A stretch of DNA of 64,000 nt, from contig NZ_SRLD01000007.1 in NCBI RefSeq assembly GCF_004745955.1, positions 1-64,000 on the forward strand. The letters run 5' to 3'. Below are positions 18,695 through 27,906 of this stretch, piece after piece. Below the pieces are notes generated by a model. The model was not told the DNA's origin, did no database searches, and saw only the letters and a list, made by a program, of their open reading frames with translations. The number at the start of each line of letters is the position of its first letter. Position 1 is the first letter of the stretch. A program made the position numbers and the translations under genes. Source of the DNA: Hymenobacter elongatus (lineage in GTDB: Bacteria; Bacteroidota; Bacteroidia; Cytophagales; Hymenobacteraceae).

Positions 18695-19540
18695 ATGATT
18701 CTCATTGCCGACGGCGGCTCGACCAAAAGCAGCTGGTGCCAGCTCGACGAAACCAGCAACCGGGTATACTTCAACACTGAAGGCTACAACCCCGACTTCA
18801 TGAACACGGCCGCCATTGCCGTCTCGCTCGACAAAAACCTGCCGGAAACGCTGGTGCGCGATGAAGTACGCGAGGTGCATTACTACGGCGCGGGCGTGTC
18901 GTCGGCGAAAAAAGCGGACGTAATTGCCCAGGCGATGCGGCAGATTTTCCCCCAGGCCAATGTGACCGTCGACCACGACCTACTGGCGTCGGCGCGGGCA
19001 CTGCTGGGGCGCAAGCCGGGTTTTGCCGCCATTCTGGGTACAGGCACCAACTCTTGCCTGTATGACGGCGAGAAAATAACCTACAACGTTGACTCTCTGG
19101 GCTACTTCCTGGGCGACGAAGGCAGCGGCTCCTTCATCGGTAAGCGCCTGATGCGCGACTACCTGCGCGGCCTGCTCCCCGACGGCTTGCAGGATATCTT
19201 CCTGGCAGAATTTAACCTCACCCGTGAGGATATTTTTGACCGCCTCTACAACCAGCCGCTGCCCAACCGCTTCCTGGCCAGCTTCGGCAAGTTTGCCTAC
19301 GACCACAACAACATCAGCTACTGCCGCGAAATCGTGCTGCAGGGTTTTGAGACGTTCTTCCAGAACATCGTGCTGCACTACCCCAACTACCAGGACTACA
19401 CGTTCAACTGCGTGGGCTCGGTGGCTTACAACTTCCGCGACGCCCTGGCCCAGGTGGCCCGCAACCACAATATGGAAGTCGGCAAGATTATCCGCTCCCC
19501 CATCGACGACCTGGTGAGCTACCACGAAGAGACGCTGTAG
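18695..19540 (+). CDS. BadF/BadG/BcrA/BcrD-type ATPase, probable N-acetylglucosamine or sugar kinase
   Basis: A 281-residue cytoplasmic protein of the ASKHA fold. ATP-binding segments are IADGGSTKSSW (phosphate 1), AAILGTGTNSCLY (phosphate 2) and GDEGSGSFIGKRL. Bacteroidota proteins of this size are usually annotated as N-acetylglucosamine kinase or BadF-type ATPase; the length excludes the (R)-2-hydroxyglutaryl-CoA dehydratase activators as the closest match. Located between two T9SS glycan-related genes, so phosphorylation of an imported sugar is plausible. Confidence 0.82.
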   Translation: MILIADGGSTKSSWCQLDETSNRVYFNTEGYNPDFMNTAAIAVSLDKNLPETLVRDEVREVHYYGAGVSSAKKADVIAQAMRQIFPQANVTVDHDLLASARALLGRKPGFAAILGTGTNSCLYDGEKITYNVDSLGYFLGDEGSGSFIGKRLMRDYLRGLLPDGLQDIFLAEFNLTREDIFDRLYNQPLPNRFLASFGKFAYDHNNISYCREIVLQGFETFFQNIVLHYPNYQDYTFNCVGSVAYNFRDALAQVARNHNMEVGKIIRSPIDDLVSYHEETL

Positions 19541-19559
19541 CTCTTTGCGCACCTACAAG

Positions 19560-19595
19560 AAAAAGGCCGGCTCCCACTGTGGGAGCCGGCCTTTT
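19560..19595. terminator. bidirectional terminator between the kinase and the amylase
   Basis: AAAAAGGCCGGCTCCCA and its exact complement around a CTG loop, T-run on each side, between convergent genes ending at 19540 and 19621. Confidence 0.9.
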
Positions 19596-19620
19596 TCATA
19601 CATCTCTTGAGAAGCTGCGA

Positions 19621-22446
19621 CTAGTGCTGCACTACCAGACGGGTGGTCTGGGTCAGCGCGCCGGTGCTCAGGCGAATGAGGTAAACACCATTGGCCAGAT
19701 CCTGCACGGGGAGCTGCACCTGGTAGCTGCCAGCGGGCTGCTTAGTGCCCGACTTCACGGTGCGCACCGTGGCTCCGAGCAGGTTTTGCACGGTTACCGT
19801 TACGGTAGCCGGAGCAGTCAGCTCGTAGCGGAGCTGGGCGCTGCTGCTGGTTGGGTTGGGCGCGGCCGTGAGGCGTAGGGCATCTGTGGCACGGGCCTTA
19901 GTGCTCAGCACCGTAGCTTTCTTAATGAGCCGCGAGGTGTAGACAGCGTATTGGCCGGGCTGCAGCGTGAGAGGAGCCGTGGCGCTGGTTACCGTGATAC
20001 TGTCGCCGGTGAGGTAGTTGTACCACTTGCCGGCGCGCTGGAACTCCGGATTGATGGGCTGCTCCGTCACGTCGAAGTTGCCGACTACCGTCACGCTCAG
20101 GTTGGCGTCGGTGAGGTGAATGGACTTGGTAGCACCGCTCAGCTGTTGCGTATACGTGCCGGTTTTGAAAGCCGACTGAGTTTTCTTCAGGGCAATCAGC
20201 TCGCGGTATACATTATAGAGCTTGCGGCGGTTGGCGTTCTGATAGTACTCCCAACGAATCGGCTTGTTGCCTACGCGGCCATTTTCGTCGATGCTGACAT
20301 CGTAGCCTACTTCGCCAAACTGCCAGATCATCTTGGGGCCGGGCACGGTGAAGAAGAAAGCCGCTGCTGCTTCGTTGCGGGCCAGAGCTATGTTCAGGTT
20401 GCGCACGTCGTGGGCTGGGTTGGCTTGGTTGCCATAGGTGATGTTTTTGAACATCAGACGCTCCTCATCGTGGCTTTCCATGTAGGTAATCAAGTTCGGG
20501 TTGAGCCAGTTACGGGCGCCGAAGTAGCCACCGCTGAAATCGGAGGTGCTCACGTAGCCCATGGTGGCTTCGTTGTAGCCGTGGCTCATATTGCCCCACA
20601 GCATCATGCCGTAGTCGGCCAGCACTTTCTCCTCGGAGTTGTCGGCGAAGTGCTCCAGAATGCAATACACGTTCGGATCCACGCCCTTCATGAAGTCGTA
20701 ATAGTCTTTCCAGATATCGATGCGCGACTGGTCGTAGCGGCCCCAGGCTCCTACGTCGTTGGCATTGTTGCGCTGGGTAAAGCCTTTCGACAAGTCGAAG
20801 CGGTAGCCGTCGACTTTGTACTCCTGCAGCCAGAACTCCATTACGCGCTTCGAGAAGTACTTGGTGAAAGCACTTTCATGGTTGAAATCGTAGCCCACAT
20901 TGAAGGGGTGCGTGGCATCGGGGTTAAACCACGGGCTGTTGGCGGCGGGCTTATCACCCTGAAAGTACATCTGCACCATCGGCGACTGGCCGAAGGAGTG
21001 GTTCAGTACCATATCCAGCACCACAGCCATGCCGCGGCGGTGGCATTCGTCGATGAGGCGCTTCAGTTCGGCTTTGGTGCCGTAGTATTTGTCGGGCGCG
21101 AAGTAGAACGACGGGTTGTAGCCCCAGCTCTCATTGCCTTCAAACTCGTTGACGGGCATCAGCTCCACGGTATTAATGCCCAGCCGCTGCAGGTAGTTCA
21201 GCGTATCGCGCAGGGTCTGGTAGTCGTGGCGGGCCAGGAAGTCGCGCAGGTGCAGCTCATACACCACCATATCGGTGCGAGCCGGGCGGTTGAACGTCGT
21301 CGTCTGCCACTGGTAGGGCGTCTGGTTGGTTTGCAGTACCGACACGATACCCGTCGTCGAGCCCGTCGGATACACCTTCAGGTTCGGGTACGTCACGCTG
21401 GGAATGAACCGGTCGTTGTTGGGGTCGAGCACTTTTTCCGAGTACGGATCAGCGACGCGCAACGTGCCGTCTACCAGGTACTGGTAAGCATACTCCTGAC
21501 CAGCGGTGAGGCCGTTGATCTGAATCCACCAGTTGTTGCCGTTGGGCGTCTTGTTCAGGTAGCCCGCGTTCTGGACCTGCCAGTTGTTGAACTCGCCCAG
21601 CACGTACACGAACTCCTTGCCGGGAGCCGTCAGGTTCAGAATAACCGAGGTGCCGCCGTTGAGGTACGTAATACCGTCTTTGGCCCCAGCGGGCAGCGCG
21701 GCCACGTTCACCGTGGGCCGGATCATAAATACAATAGAGTCGGCAACCGTGGTGGTGCCGCTGGTAGCGGTGAGGCGAATCACGTTGCGGCCCGGCTGGG
21801 TAGCCGTTACCGAGCCGGTCAGCGTGGTTGTGTTGGCTTGCTGCGTTACCAGCGTCTTGTTCAGATACAGGGCCAGCGTGGAAGCTGCCGAAGAAGTGCC
21901 GCTCACGCTGATCTGGGCGTTGGCATTCACGAACAGCGGATTGCCGTTGGTAGACGCTACCGGGGCCGTGATGCGCACCGACAGGCCGGAGCCCTGGTTT
22001 ACATCCACGAAAATGTCGGCACCACCCGTACCACGACCCACCAGAGAGCCGTCGCCATTCTTGAAAATCATGGCCAGCTTCAGGATCTGGTCGGCAGCGG
22101 GCACACCGTAGAACGTGCGGGGCACGAAGGTGATGCTATACAGGTTCGGATTGGTGGTGCTGCGCGTGAGCTGCGCGGCTGGATCAGGTTGGTTAAACGA
22201 CGGGCTTTTGACATACTTCCAGTCGGAAGGCGACATGCTTTTGTCGGTAATCACGCCGCTCCAGATATAGACCGGGCCAGTGAAGCCAGCCAGGGCACTG
22301 TTGCCTTGCGCGGCATCGAAGGTGAGCGTCACTTGGTCGGTGTCGCGGAAGAAGGTCGGCTGCGCCGTTACCACCTGGGCCTGAGCCGCTGTGATACCGC
22401 CGGTCAGGAGCAGAATAAGCCCCAGTAATAGTCGAAGTATTTTCAT
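19621..22446 (-). CDS. secreted GH13 alpha-amylase/alpha-glucan hydrolase with T9SS sorting domain
   Basis: A 941-residue extracellular enzyme. Signal peptide to about residue 24; N-terminal beta-sandwich domains (25-310), with a CBM48-like module at EFVYVLGEFNNW; GH13 barrel from about 385 to 760 with DMVVYELHLRDF, the conserved region MVLNHSFGQSP, the nucleophile Asp551 in DGYRFDLSKG, the acid/base Glu598 in CILEHFAD and the transition-state pair His659-Asp660 in ESHDEERL. The C-terminal about 75 residues are a T9SS domain (AAPNPTSS...TRLVVQH). Start ATG 22446 gives a proper signal peptide; the upstream 28 residues of the frame do not. In B. thetaiotaomicron the surface amylase SusG is a lipoprotein; here it is a T9SS cargo. 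Confidence 0.93.
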   Translation of the reverse strand: MKILRLLLGLILLLTGGITAAQAQVVTAQPTFFRDTDQVTLTFDAAQGNSALAGFTGPVYIWSGVITDKSMSPSDWKYVKSPSFNQPDPAAQLTRSTTNPNLYSITFVPRTFYGVPAADQILKLAMIFKNGDGSLVGRGTGGADIFVDVNQGSGLSVRITAPVASTNGNPLFVNANAQISVSGTSSAASTLALYLNKTLVTQQANTTTLTGSVTATQPGRNVIRLTATSGTTTVADSIVFMIRPTVNVAALPAGAKDGITYLNGGTSVILNLTAPGKEFVYVLGEFNNWQVQNAGYLNKTPNGNNWWIQINGLTAGQEYAYQYLVDGTLRVADPYSEKVLDPNNDRFIPSVTYPNLKVYPTGSTTGIVSVLQTNQTPYQWQTTTFNRPARTDMVVYELHLRDFLARHDYQTLRDTLNYLQRLGINTVELMPVNEFEGNESWGYNPSFYFAPDKYYGTKAELKRLIDECHRRGMAVVLDMVLNHSFGQSPMVQMYFQGDKPAANSPWFNPDATHPFNVGYDFNHESAFTKYFSKRVMEFWLQEYKVDGYRFDLSKGFTQRNNANDVGAWGRYDQSRIDIWKDYYDFMKGVDPNVYCILEHFADNSEEKVLADYGMMLWGNMSHGYNEATMGYVSTSDFSGGYFGARNWLNPNLITYMESHDEERLMFKNITYGNQANPAHDVRNLNIALARNEAAAAFFFTVPGPKMIWQFGEVGYDVSIDENGRVGNKPIRWEYYQNANRRKLYNVYRELIALKKTQSAFKTGTYTQQLSGATKSIHLTDANLSVTVVGNFDVTEQPINPEFQRAGKWYNYLTGDSITVTSATAPLTLQPGQYAVYTSRLIKKATVLSTKARATDALRLTAAPNPTSSSAQLRYELTAPATVTVTVQNLLGATVRTVKSGTKQPAGSYQVQLPVQDLANGVYLIRLSTGALTQTTRLVVQH

Positions 22447-22500
22447 TGAAGACGAGGGAATTGATGGAAAATGGAGTGCCGTGAAAGACGAAAATATTAC

Positions 22501-22530
22501 GCAAGATAAACACGATACCGCCTCGGTCAA
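22501..22530 (-). promoter_or_regulatory. probable promoter of the GH13 gene
   Basis: Minus strand TTG at 22528-22530 and TATCTTGC at 22501-22508, 19 bases apart. The core TTTATCTTGCGTA is identical to the one upstream of susC. Confidence 0.5.
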
Positions 22531-22643
22531 AGCGCTTTAAAATTATACTTCCGTCCCTCTTCGGAGAAGGCCAAAAAAGTCCGGGCGCGGCTTTTGTTCG
22601 TAGCTTTGACGTCCTGTTTCTTCTTATCGGCCCGCTTTCCCGC

Positions 22644-23636
22644 ATGACGTTTTCTTTCCGTCTGTTATCTACTGCCGCCCAGCGGGCCTTGCTTGGGCTC
22701 GGCTTGGTGCTGAGCGCGGAGAACATAGCCCGGGCCCAAAGCACGCCGCCCACCACCACAGACACCACGCAAGCCGCCGTTTCCTTTCCGCCAGCTTCCC
22801 TCCCGCTCACTGCTCCCCCCGACTCGGCCCGGCCGACCCACCGCCTGCCGGTGCTGGCCGGCGGCTTGGCCGTGACCTACACCGGACTCCTGTATTTGCT
22901 CGACCAGGGCTGGTACACCGGGGAGCGGAGCAAGCTGCATTGGTTCAACGATGCGCGGGAGTGGAAGCAGATGGACAAGGTTGGACACTTCTGGGGCGCT
23001 TTTCACGAAAGCCGCGGCGCCGTGGATATGCTGCGGTGGGCTGGTATTCCCGACCGCTCCGCTACTTGGTACGGCGGCTTCGTAGGCGTTTTACTGCAAA
23101 GCCCCATCGAGCTGCTCGACGGCCGCGACCCGGCCTACGGAGCCTCGGCCACCGACCTGGCCGCCAACTTCCTGGGCTCCGCCGCGCTCATCGGCCAGCA
23201 GCTCGTCTGGAACGAGGTGCGGCTTACGCCCAAGTACTCGTTTCATACTACCTCCTACGCCCGACAGCGCCCCAATGTGCTGGGCAAATCCTTGGCGGAG
23301 CAGCACCTGAAAGACTACAACGGCCAGACCTATTGGCTCTGTGCTGATGTGGCGGCCTGGCTGAAGCCCGAAAGCAAGTGGCCCCGCTGGCTGCAGCCCG
23401 CCGTGGGGTATGGGGCTCAGGAGATGGTCTTTAACGACCCCACTGCCAACGCCGCACTGGGTCTGCGCCCCTACCGTCAGTATTATCTGTCGCTGGATGT
23501 GAACCTGATGCGCATTCCGACGCGTAGTAAGCTTCTGCGGCGGGTACTGTATGTAGCCAGCATTTTTCATCTCCCCGCCCCGGCACTGGAGTACAGCTCG
23601 CGGCGCGGTTTCGTGCTGCACGGCTTCTACTACTAG
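22644..23636 (+). CDS. DUF2279 family periplasmic/outer-membrane-associated protein
   Basis: A 330-residue protein with an N-terminal signal segment (LLGLGLVLSAENIARAQ), a Pro/Thr-rich linker, then the DUF2279 (YfiM-like) domain: LDQGWYTGERSKLHWFNDAREWKQMDKVGHFWGAF is its hallmark, with conserved Trp, Asp, Lys and His. Function of the family is unknown; YfiM is a putative lipoprotein. TAGCTTTG at 22601-22608 is a good -7 element for it. Confidence 0.82.
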   Translation: MTFSFRLLSTAAQRALLGLGLVLSAENIARAQSTPPTTTDTTQAAVSFPPASLPLTAPPDSARPTHRLPVLAGGLAVTYTGLLYLLDQGWYTGERSKLHWFNDAREWKQMDKVGHFWGAFHESRGAVDMLRWAGIPDRSATWYGGFVGVLLQSPIELLDGRDPAYGASATDLAANFLGSAALIGQQLVWNEVRLTPKYSFHTTSYARQRPNVLGKSLAEQHLKDYNGQTYWLCADVAAWLKPESKWPRWLQPAVGYGAQEMVFNDPTANAALGLRPYRQYYLSLDVNLMRIPTRSKLLRRVLYVASIFHLPAPALEYSSRRGFVLHGFYY

Positions 23637-23769
23637 ACCCGGCTTGGGCGTTTTCCTTGCCGCGGACACTATGACCAGTCGGCCAGCGTAGTGGGTGCTC
23701 GGAGCGCCGCCAACCGGCGTTGCGCTACCTTTGCCGTATTCTCAATTTGCATTTACTTACCCCCACCAT

Positions 23770-24882
23770 ATGAACGTAGGAGACCGGGTCCGTTTACTTA
23801 CCGGCCGCGAAGAAGGCATCATCACCCGCCTGCTCGACAACGACCTCGTGGAGGTGGCCATTGATAACGACTTCACCATTCCGGTGCTGCGCCGCGAGGT
23901 GGTGGTAGTAGCCGCCGAAGAAACCAAAGCCTTCGGCCTGAGTGCCAGCGCCGTAGCAGCCGAGAAAAAAGCAGCTTCCAATAATGCTTCCCGCGCGGCC
24001 AAAGCCGCCGGGGCCGCTGCCCCGGCTACACCCGCTACCAAGAAACCCGAAGGCCCCGAAACACCGGTAGCGCCCAAAGCCGCGCCGGTTCAGAAAGGAC
24101 TGTACCTGGCCCTGACGCACCAGTCGCCGGAGCTGCTCTCGCTGCACGTCATCAACCACACCGACCGGGATGTGCTGTTTACTTACGGCGAGGAGCTGGC
24201 GGGCAAGTACCGGGCCCTGGCGGCCGAGAAGCTGAGCGCCAAATCGGTGAGCCAGCCGCTGGGCCACTGGCACCTGAAGGATTTCGACAAATGGCCGGCT
24301 TCCGTAGTGCAGCTGCTCCCCCACCTGCTGAACGACACCACGGCCTACGAGCTACTGATCAAGCGGGTGCAGTTTCGGGCCAATAGCTTCTATACCAGCC
24401 GGCAAGCCAACGTGCCGGTGTTGCAGCGCGAAGCGTACCTGTTTCAGCTGGATGAAAAGCCGGCCGCTCCCATCGTCATTGCGCCCGAAAAGCTCGCCGA
24501 AACGCTTCAGCAGCAGCTCACCGGCAACGCCCCGGCCAAACCGGCGGCTGTGGCACCGGTGCCCGAGCCCGCCAAAATCCTCGTAGCGCCCTCGCACGAG
24601 GTCGACCTGCACCTGGAAGCACTGCACCCCGAAGCCGCCACCGAGGAGCCGCCGCTTAGCAACACGGCTATTCTGAAGCTGCAGCTGGAGGCTTTCGAGG
24701 ACACCTTGAGTCGGGCGCTGGCTACCAACATGCACGAAATCGTGTTTATCCACGGCTCGGGCAACGGTACGCTCCGCAAAGAGCTGCATAAGCTGTTGAG
24801 CCGCAATAAGGATATCAAGTTTTTCGAAGATGCCCAGAAGGAAAAGTTTGGCTACGGAGCCACGCTGGTGCGGCTGAAATAG
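23770..24882 (+). CDS. DUF2027 and Smr-domain protein (MutS2-related C-terminus)
   Basis: A 370-residue cytoplasmic protein. Residues 1-50 form a small KOW/SH3-like barrel (NVGDRVRLLTGREEGIITRL), followed by an Ala/Pro-rich linker, a middle DUF2027 domain (YLALTHQSPELLSLHVINHT) and a C-terminal Smr domain (EVDLHLEAL, FIHGSGNGTLRKEL, FGYGATLVRLK). Smr domains cleave branched DNA or RNA or act in ribosome collision rescue; which applies is not known. ATG 23770 begins the KOW-like domain; TACCTTTG at 23726-23733 is a fitting -7 box. Confidence 0.88.
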   Translation: MNVGDRVRLLTGREEGIITRLLDNDLVEVAIDNDFTIPVLRREVVVVAAEETKAFGLSASAVAAEKKAASNNASRAAKAAGAAAPATPATKKPEGPETPVAPKAAPVQKGLYLALTHQSPELLSLHVINHTDRDVLFTYGEELAGKYRALAAEKLSAKSVSQPLGHWHLKDFDKWPASVVQLLPHLLNDTTAYELLIKRVQFRANSFYTSRQANVPVLQREAYLFQLDEKPAAPIVIAPEKLAETLQQQLTGNAPAKPAAVAPVPEPAKILVAPSHEVDLHLEALHPEAATEEPPLSNTAILKLQLEAFEDTLSRALATNMHEIVFIHGSGNGTLRKELHKLLSRNKDIKFFEDAQKEKFGYGATLVRLK

Positions 24883-24914
24883 GACGGCACCTACTACTGA
24901 TCCACCACCACGAC

Positions 24915-24957
24915 AAACGGCTATCATCCTGCGCTTCGCGCGGGATGATAGCCGTTT
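24915..24957 (+). terminator. strong hairpin after the Smr-domain gene
   Basis: AAACGGCTATCATCC-x-GCG and complement around CTTCG, 18 paired bases with one bulge. Only a short T-run (GTTTA) follows, so it may be a terminator or an RNA-stabilising hairpin. Confidence 0.6.
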
Positions 24958-24993
24958 ATGGATGTCACTATTGTTTAAGCCTATCACTCTGCT

Positions 24994-25878
24994 ATGCCCG
25001 CCGTTTTTGCCCAGGCCGTCCTCGTCACTCTGCCCGACCAGCGCCAGCTGGAGCTGATCCGGTACGGGGACCCGGCGCATCCGGCGGTGTTGTTTCATCA
25101 CGGGTACGCGTCCTCGGGCCTGAGCATTCCGCACCGGCACGACCTGCTGGATCAGCTGGGCCTGCAGATTCTGGCTCCCAACCGACCCGGCTCCGGGCAG
25201 TCGGATGTGCACGCGGCCATGACGCTGGAGTCGTTTGCGGCCGACGTGTTTTTTGCCGTCGATGCGCTGGGCATTACGGGCAAGCTGGGCCTGCTGGGCT
25301 GGTCGGCGGGCGGCCTGTATGCGCAGGCCCAGGCCGCCCTGTTTCCGGCGCGGGTGGCTACGCTGCACTTACTGAACACCTGCCTGCCACTGGGCGAGCC
25401 CGAAACCTACCAGGCCCTGCCGCTGCGCTGGAAAACCATTAAGTTTCTCAACGACAACGGCTCCTGGCTCAGCATGCTGATGGCCCGCCGCCTGAGCCGC
25501 CAATGGACCCGGGAGCCCGACCGGATGATTGACCGGTTTATGAACATGCTTGGCCCTGCCGAGCAGGAAGAAGCCAATAACCCCGTTTCGCGCACGCTGC
25601 TGCGCGACGCGGCCCAGCATGCGTTTACCCACCAGGGCCAGGGCGTGTATTACGATGGTCGGGCCCTGTGCCGCCCGCCCGGTTTTCAGCTGGCCGCCAT
25701 TCAGGCACCCACCACGCTCTGGCACGGCACCGACGACTTCATCTGGCACCCCGCGCCTATCGAGTACCTGGCCCAGCGCCTACCGCGCGCGGAGCTGCGC
25801 ATGTTGCGGGGCGAGGGCCACATGTTGTTTCTGAAGTACTGGAGCGACATTCTGGAACGGGTTCGAACGGAGCTGTAG
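24994..25878 (+). CDS. alpha/beta hydrolase
   Basis: A 294-residue single-domain alpha/beta hydrolase (PF00561/PF12697 type). Oxyanion segment LFHHGYASSG, Asp-Gly loop APNRPGSGQSD, nucleophile elbow GWSAGG (Ser about 109), an acid in the HGTDDFIWHP region and the catalytic His in GEGHMLFLKYW. No signal peptide is convincing. Substrate cannot be predicted; close relatives include proline iminopeptidase-like and epoxide hydrolase-like proteins. Confidence 0.88.
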   Translation: MPAVFAQAVLVTLPDQRQLELIRYGDPAHPAVLFHHGYASSGLSIPHRHDLLDQLGLQILAPNRPGSGQSDVHAAMTLESFAADVFFAVDALGITGKLGLLGWSAGGLYAQAQAALFPARVATLHLLNTCLPLGEPETYQALPLRWKTIKFLNDNGSWLSMLMARRLSRQWTREPDRMIDRFMNMLGPAEQEEANNPVSRTLLRDAAQHAFTHQGQGVYYDGRALCRPPGFQLAAIQAPTTLWHGTDDFIWHPAPIEYLAQRLPRAELRMLRGEGHMLFLKYWSDILERVRTEL

Positions 25879-26037
25879 GCTTTTTCTGCCCACTCTCGGC
25901 CCCATCTTCTTCTGTCTGTTCCCGAGCCTGGCACCCGAGACGGCACGCCGAATGACTGACAAAAACGGGCCAGTACTGCCTTTGCCACGCAGCCACGTTT
26001 CGAACCTTGTTACTTTGCGGAAATCCTCTCTTCCTGT

Positions 26038-27906
26038 ATGCTCCCCAAACTTCCCAAGTTCTTCGCCACGCTTTGCCTGTTTCTGCTTTGCACGGTGGCC
26101 TCGGCACAGCAGTCATTACCTATTCCGCTCACCATTCAGCGCACGTATGGCCAGGGCACCCGCGCCGAAAATGGCCAGCCCGGCCCGAAATACTGGCAGA
26201 ACACCGCCGATTATGATATCAAGGTCAGCTTCGACCCCAAGAGCCGCCTGGTGGCGGGCACCGTCAACATCAGCTATGTAAACAACAGCCCCGACTCGCT
26301 GCGCCAGATCCTGTTCAAGCTCTACCCTAACCTCTACCAGAAAGGAGCCGAGCGCAGCTCCACCTTCAAGCCCGAGGATATCAACGACGGGGTAAAAATT
26401 TCGACCCTGAGCATCAACGACCAGCCGCTGGACGTGAGCAGGCTGCGCATCACGGCTACCAATATGCCGGTGCCCATCAAGGGATTGGGGCCTCAGCAAA
26501 CGGCCCGCGTGGCCATCACCTACTCCTACACCCTGAACAAAGGCTCGCACCAGCGGACCGGCGAAATCGAGGAAGGGGCGGCATTTGTGGCCTATTTCTT
26601 CCCGCGCATTGCCGTCTACGACGACATTGATGGCTGGAACCGATTCGCCTACAACGGCTCCCAGGAGTTCTACAACGATTTCTGCACCTTCAGAGCCTCC
26701 GTCACCGTGCCGCGCAACTTCGTGGTATGGGCTACCGGCGACCTGAAAAACGCCGATCAGGTGCTCACGAAAAAGTACGCTAAGCGCCTCGCCGACGCCG
26801 AAAAGAAGGATGCCGTGGTCAGCATCATCGACGAGGCCGACCTGAAGCGCCGGGATATTACGGCCGCCAATGCCCAGAACACCTGGCAGTTTGAGGCCCG
26901 AAATGTGACGGACTTCGTCTTTGCCACCGCCGACCATTACGTGTGGCAAGCCACCAGCCTCGTGGTCGACCCCGCCACCAAGCGCCGCACCCGCGTCGAT
27001 GCCGTGTATAACACCAAGCACGCCGACTACAAGGAGGTCATTCACTTTGCCCGCAAAACGGTGGAGGCTATGAGCTACACCTTCCCCAAGTGGCCCTTCC
27101 CCTACGCCCACGAAACCATTTTCGACGGCCTCGACCAGATGGAGTACCCGATGATGGTGAACGACAACCCCACCGAAACCCGTGAGGATGCCATTACCCT
27201 CACCGACCACGAGATTTTCCACACGATGTTCCCGTTCTACATGGGCATCAACGAAACCAAGTACGCCTGGATGGACGAAGGCTGGGCCACCATCGGCGAA
27301 TGGATCATCAGCAACATCATCGACCCCAAGCTGCTGGACGACTACGGTGTGGAGCCCTACGCCCGCGCCGCCGCCACCGAAAACGACCTGCCCATCACCA
27401 CGCTCACCACCCAGCAAAACGGCACGCCCTTCTTCCTCAACTCCTACCCCAAGCCCGCCATGGGCTACCTCTACGTGCGCGACTTACTCGGCGACGAGCT
27501 GTTTACTAAGGCCCTGCACACCTACATCCGCAATTGGAACGGCAAGCACCCTATGCCCTACGACTTCTTCAACTCGATGAACGAGGGCGCGGGCCAAAAC
27601 ATGAACTGGTTCTGGCAGCGCTGGTTTTTCGACGGCGGCTACCCCGATCAGGCCATCCAGAGCGTCACGCCGCAAAGCATCACCGTGGAAGCCAAGGGCA
27701 GCAAGCCCATGCCCGTCGATTTGCTCATTACCTTCGCCGACAACTCCACCCAGAAGCTGCACCGTACCATCGCCGTGTGGCAGGACGGCAGCAAGACCGT
27801 AACGGTACCGCTGGATGGCAGCAAAGCGCTGAGGAAAGTGGTACTGGGTAGTACCTACACGCCGGATAATGATAAGGCGAATAACGTGTGGAAGGCGAAG
27901 GAATGA
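26038..27906 (+). CDS. secreted M1-family (gluzincin) metallopeptidase
   Basis: A 622-residue exported protein with signal peptide to about residue 24 (TVASAQQ). The zinc site is HEIFH (391-395) with the third ligand Glu414 in WMDEGWA, i.e. HExxH-x18-E of the M1 family. The substrate loop reads GLDQMEYPMM where aminopeptidase N has GAMEN, as in the Bacteroidota M1 subfamily. N-terminal saddle domain residues 30-250; the C-terminal part carries a beta-sandwich. The next gene overlaps its stop codon (ATGA), a sign of translational coupling. Confidence 0.92.
   Translation: MLPKLPKFFATLCLFLLCTVASAQQSLPIPLTIQRTYGQGTRAENGQPGPKYWQNTADYDIKVSFDPKSRLVAGTVNISYVNNSPDSLRQILFKLYPNLYQKGAERSSTFKPEDINDGVKISTLSINDQPLDVSRLRITATNMPVPIKGLGPQQTARVAITYSYTLNKGSHQRTGEIEEGAAFVAYFFPRIAVYDDIDGWNRFAYNGSQEFYNDFCTFRASVTVPRNFVVWATGDLKNADQVLTKKYAKRLADAEKKDAVVSIIDEADLKRRDITAANAQNTWQFEARNVTDFVFATADHYVWQATSLVVDPATKRRTRVDAVYNTKHADYKEVIHFARKTVEAMSYTFPKWPFPYAHETIFDGLDQMEYPMMVNDNPTETREDAITLTDHEIFHTMFPFYMGINETKYAWMDEGWATIGEWIISNIIDPKLLDDYGVEPYARAAATENDLPITTLTTQQNGTPFFLNSYPKPAMGYLYVRDLLGDELFTKALHTYIRNWNGKHPMPYDFFNSMNEGAGQNMNWFWQRWFFDGGYPDQAIQSVTPQSITVEAKGSKPMPVDLLITFADNSTQKLHRTIAVWQDGSKTVTVPLDGSKALRKVVLGSTYTPDNDKANNVWKAKE

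Noticed and set aside
19951..22428. Plus-strand open frame of 825 codons
   Set aside because: It is the antisense shadow of the GH13 gene; the translation is His/Val/Arg-rich with no domain, while the minus strand has all catalytic motifs.
26116..27417. Minus-strand open frame of 433 codons
   Set aside because: Mirror of the M1 peptidase; Gly/Val/His-rich nonsense composition.
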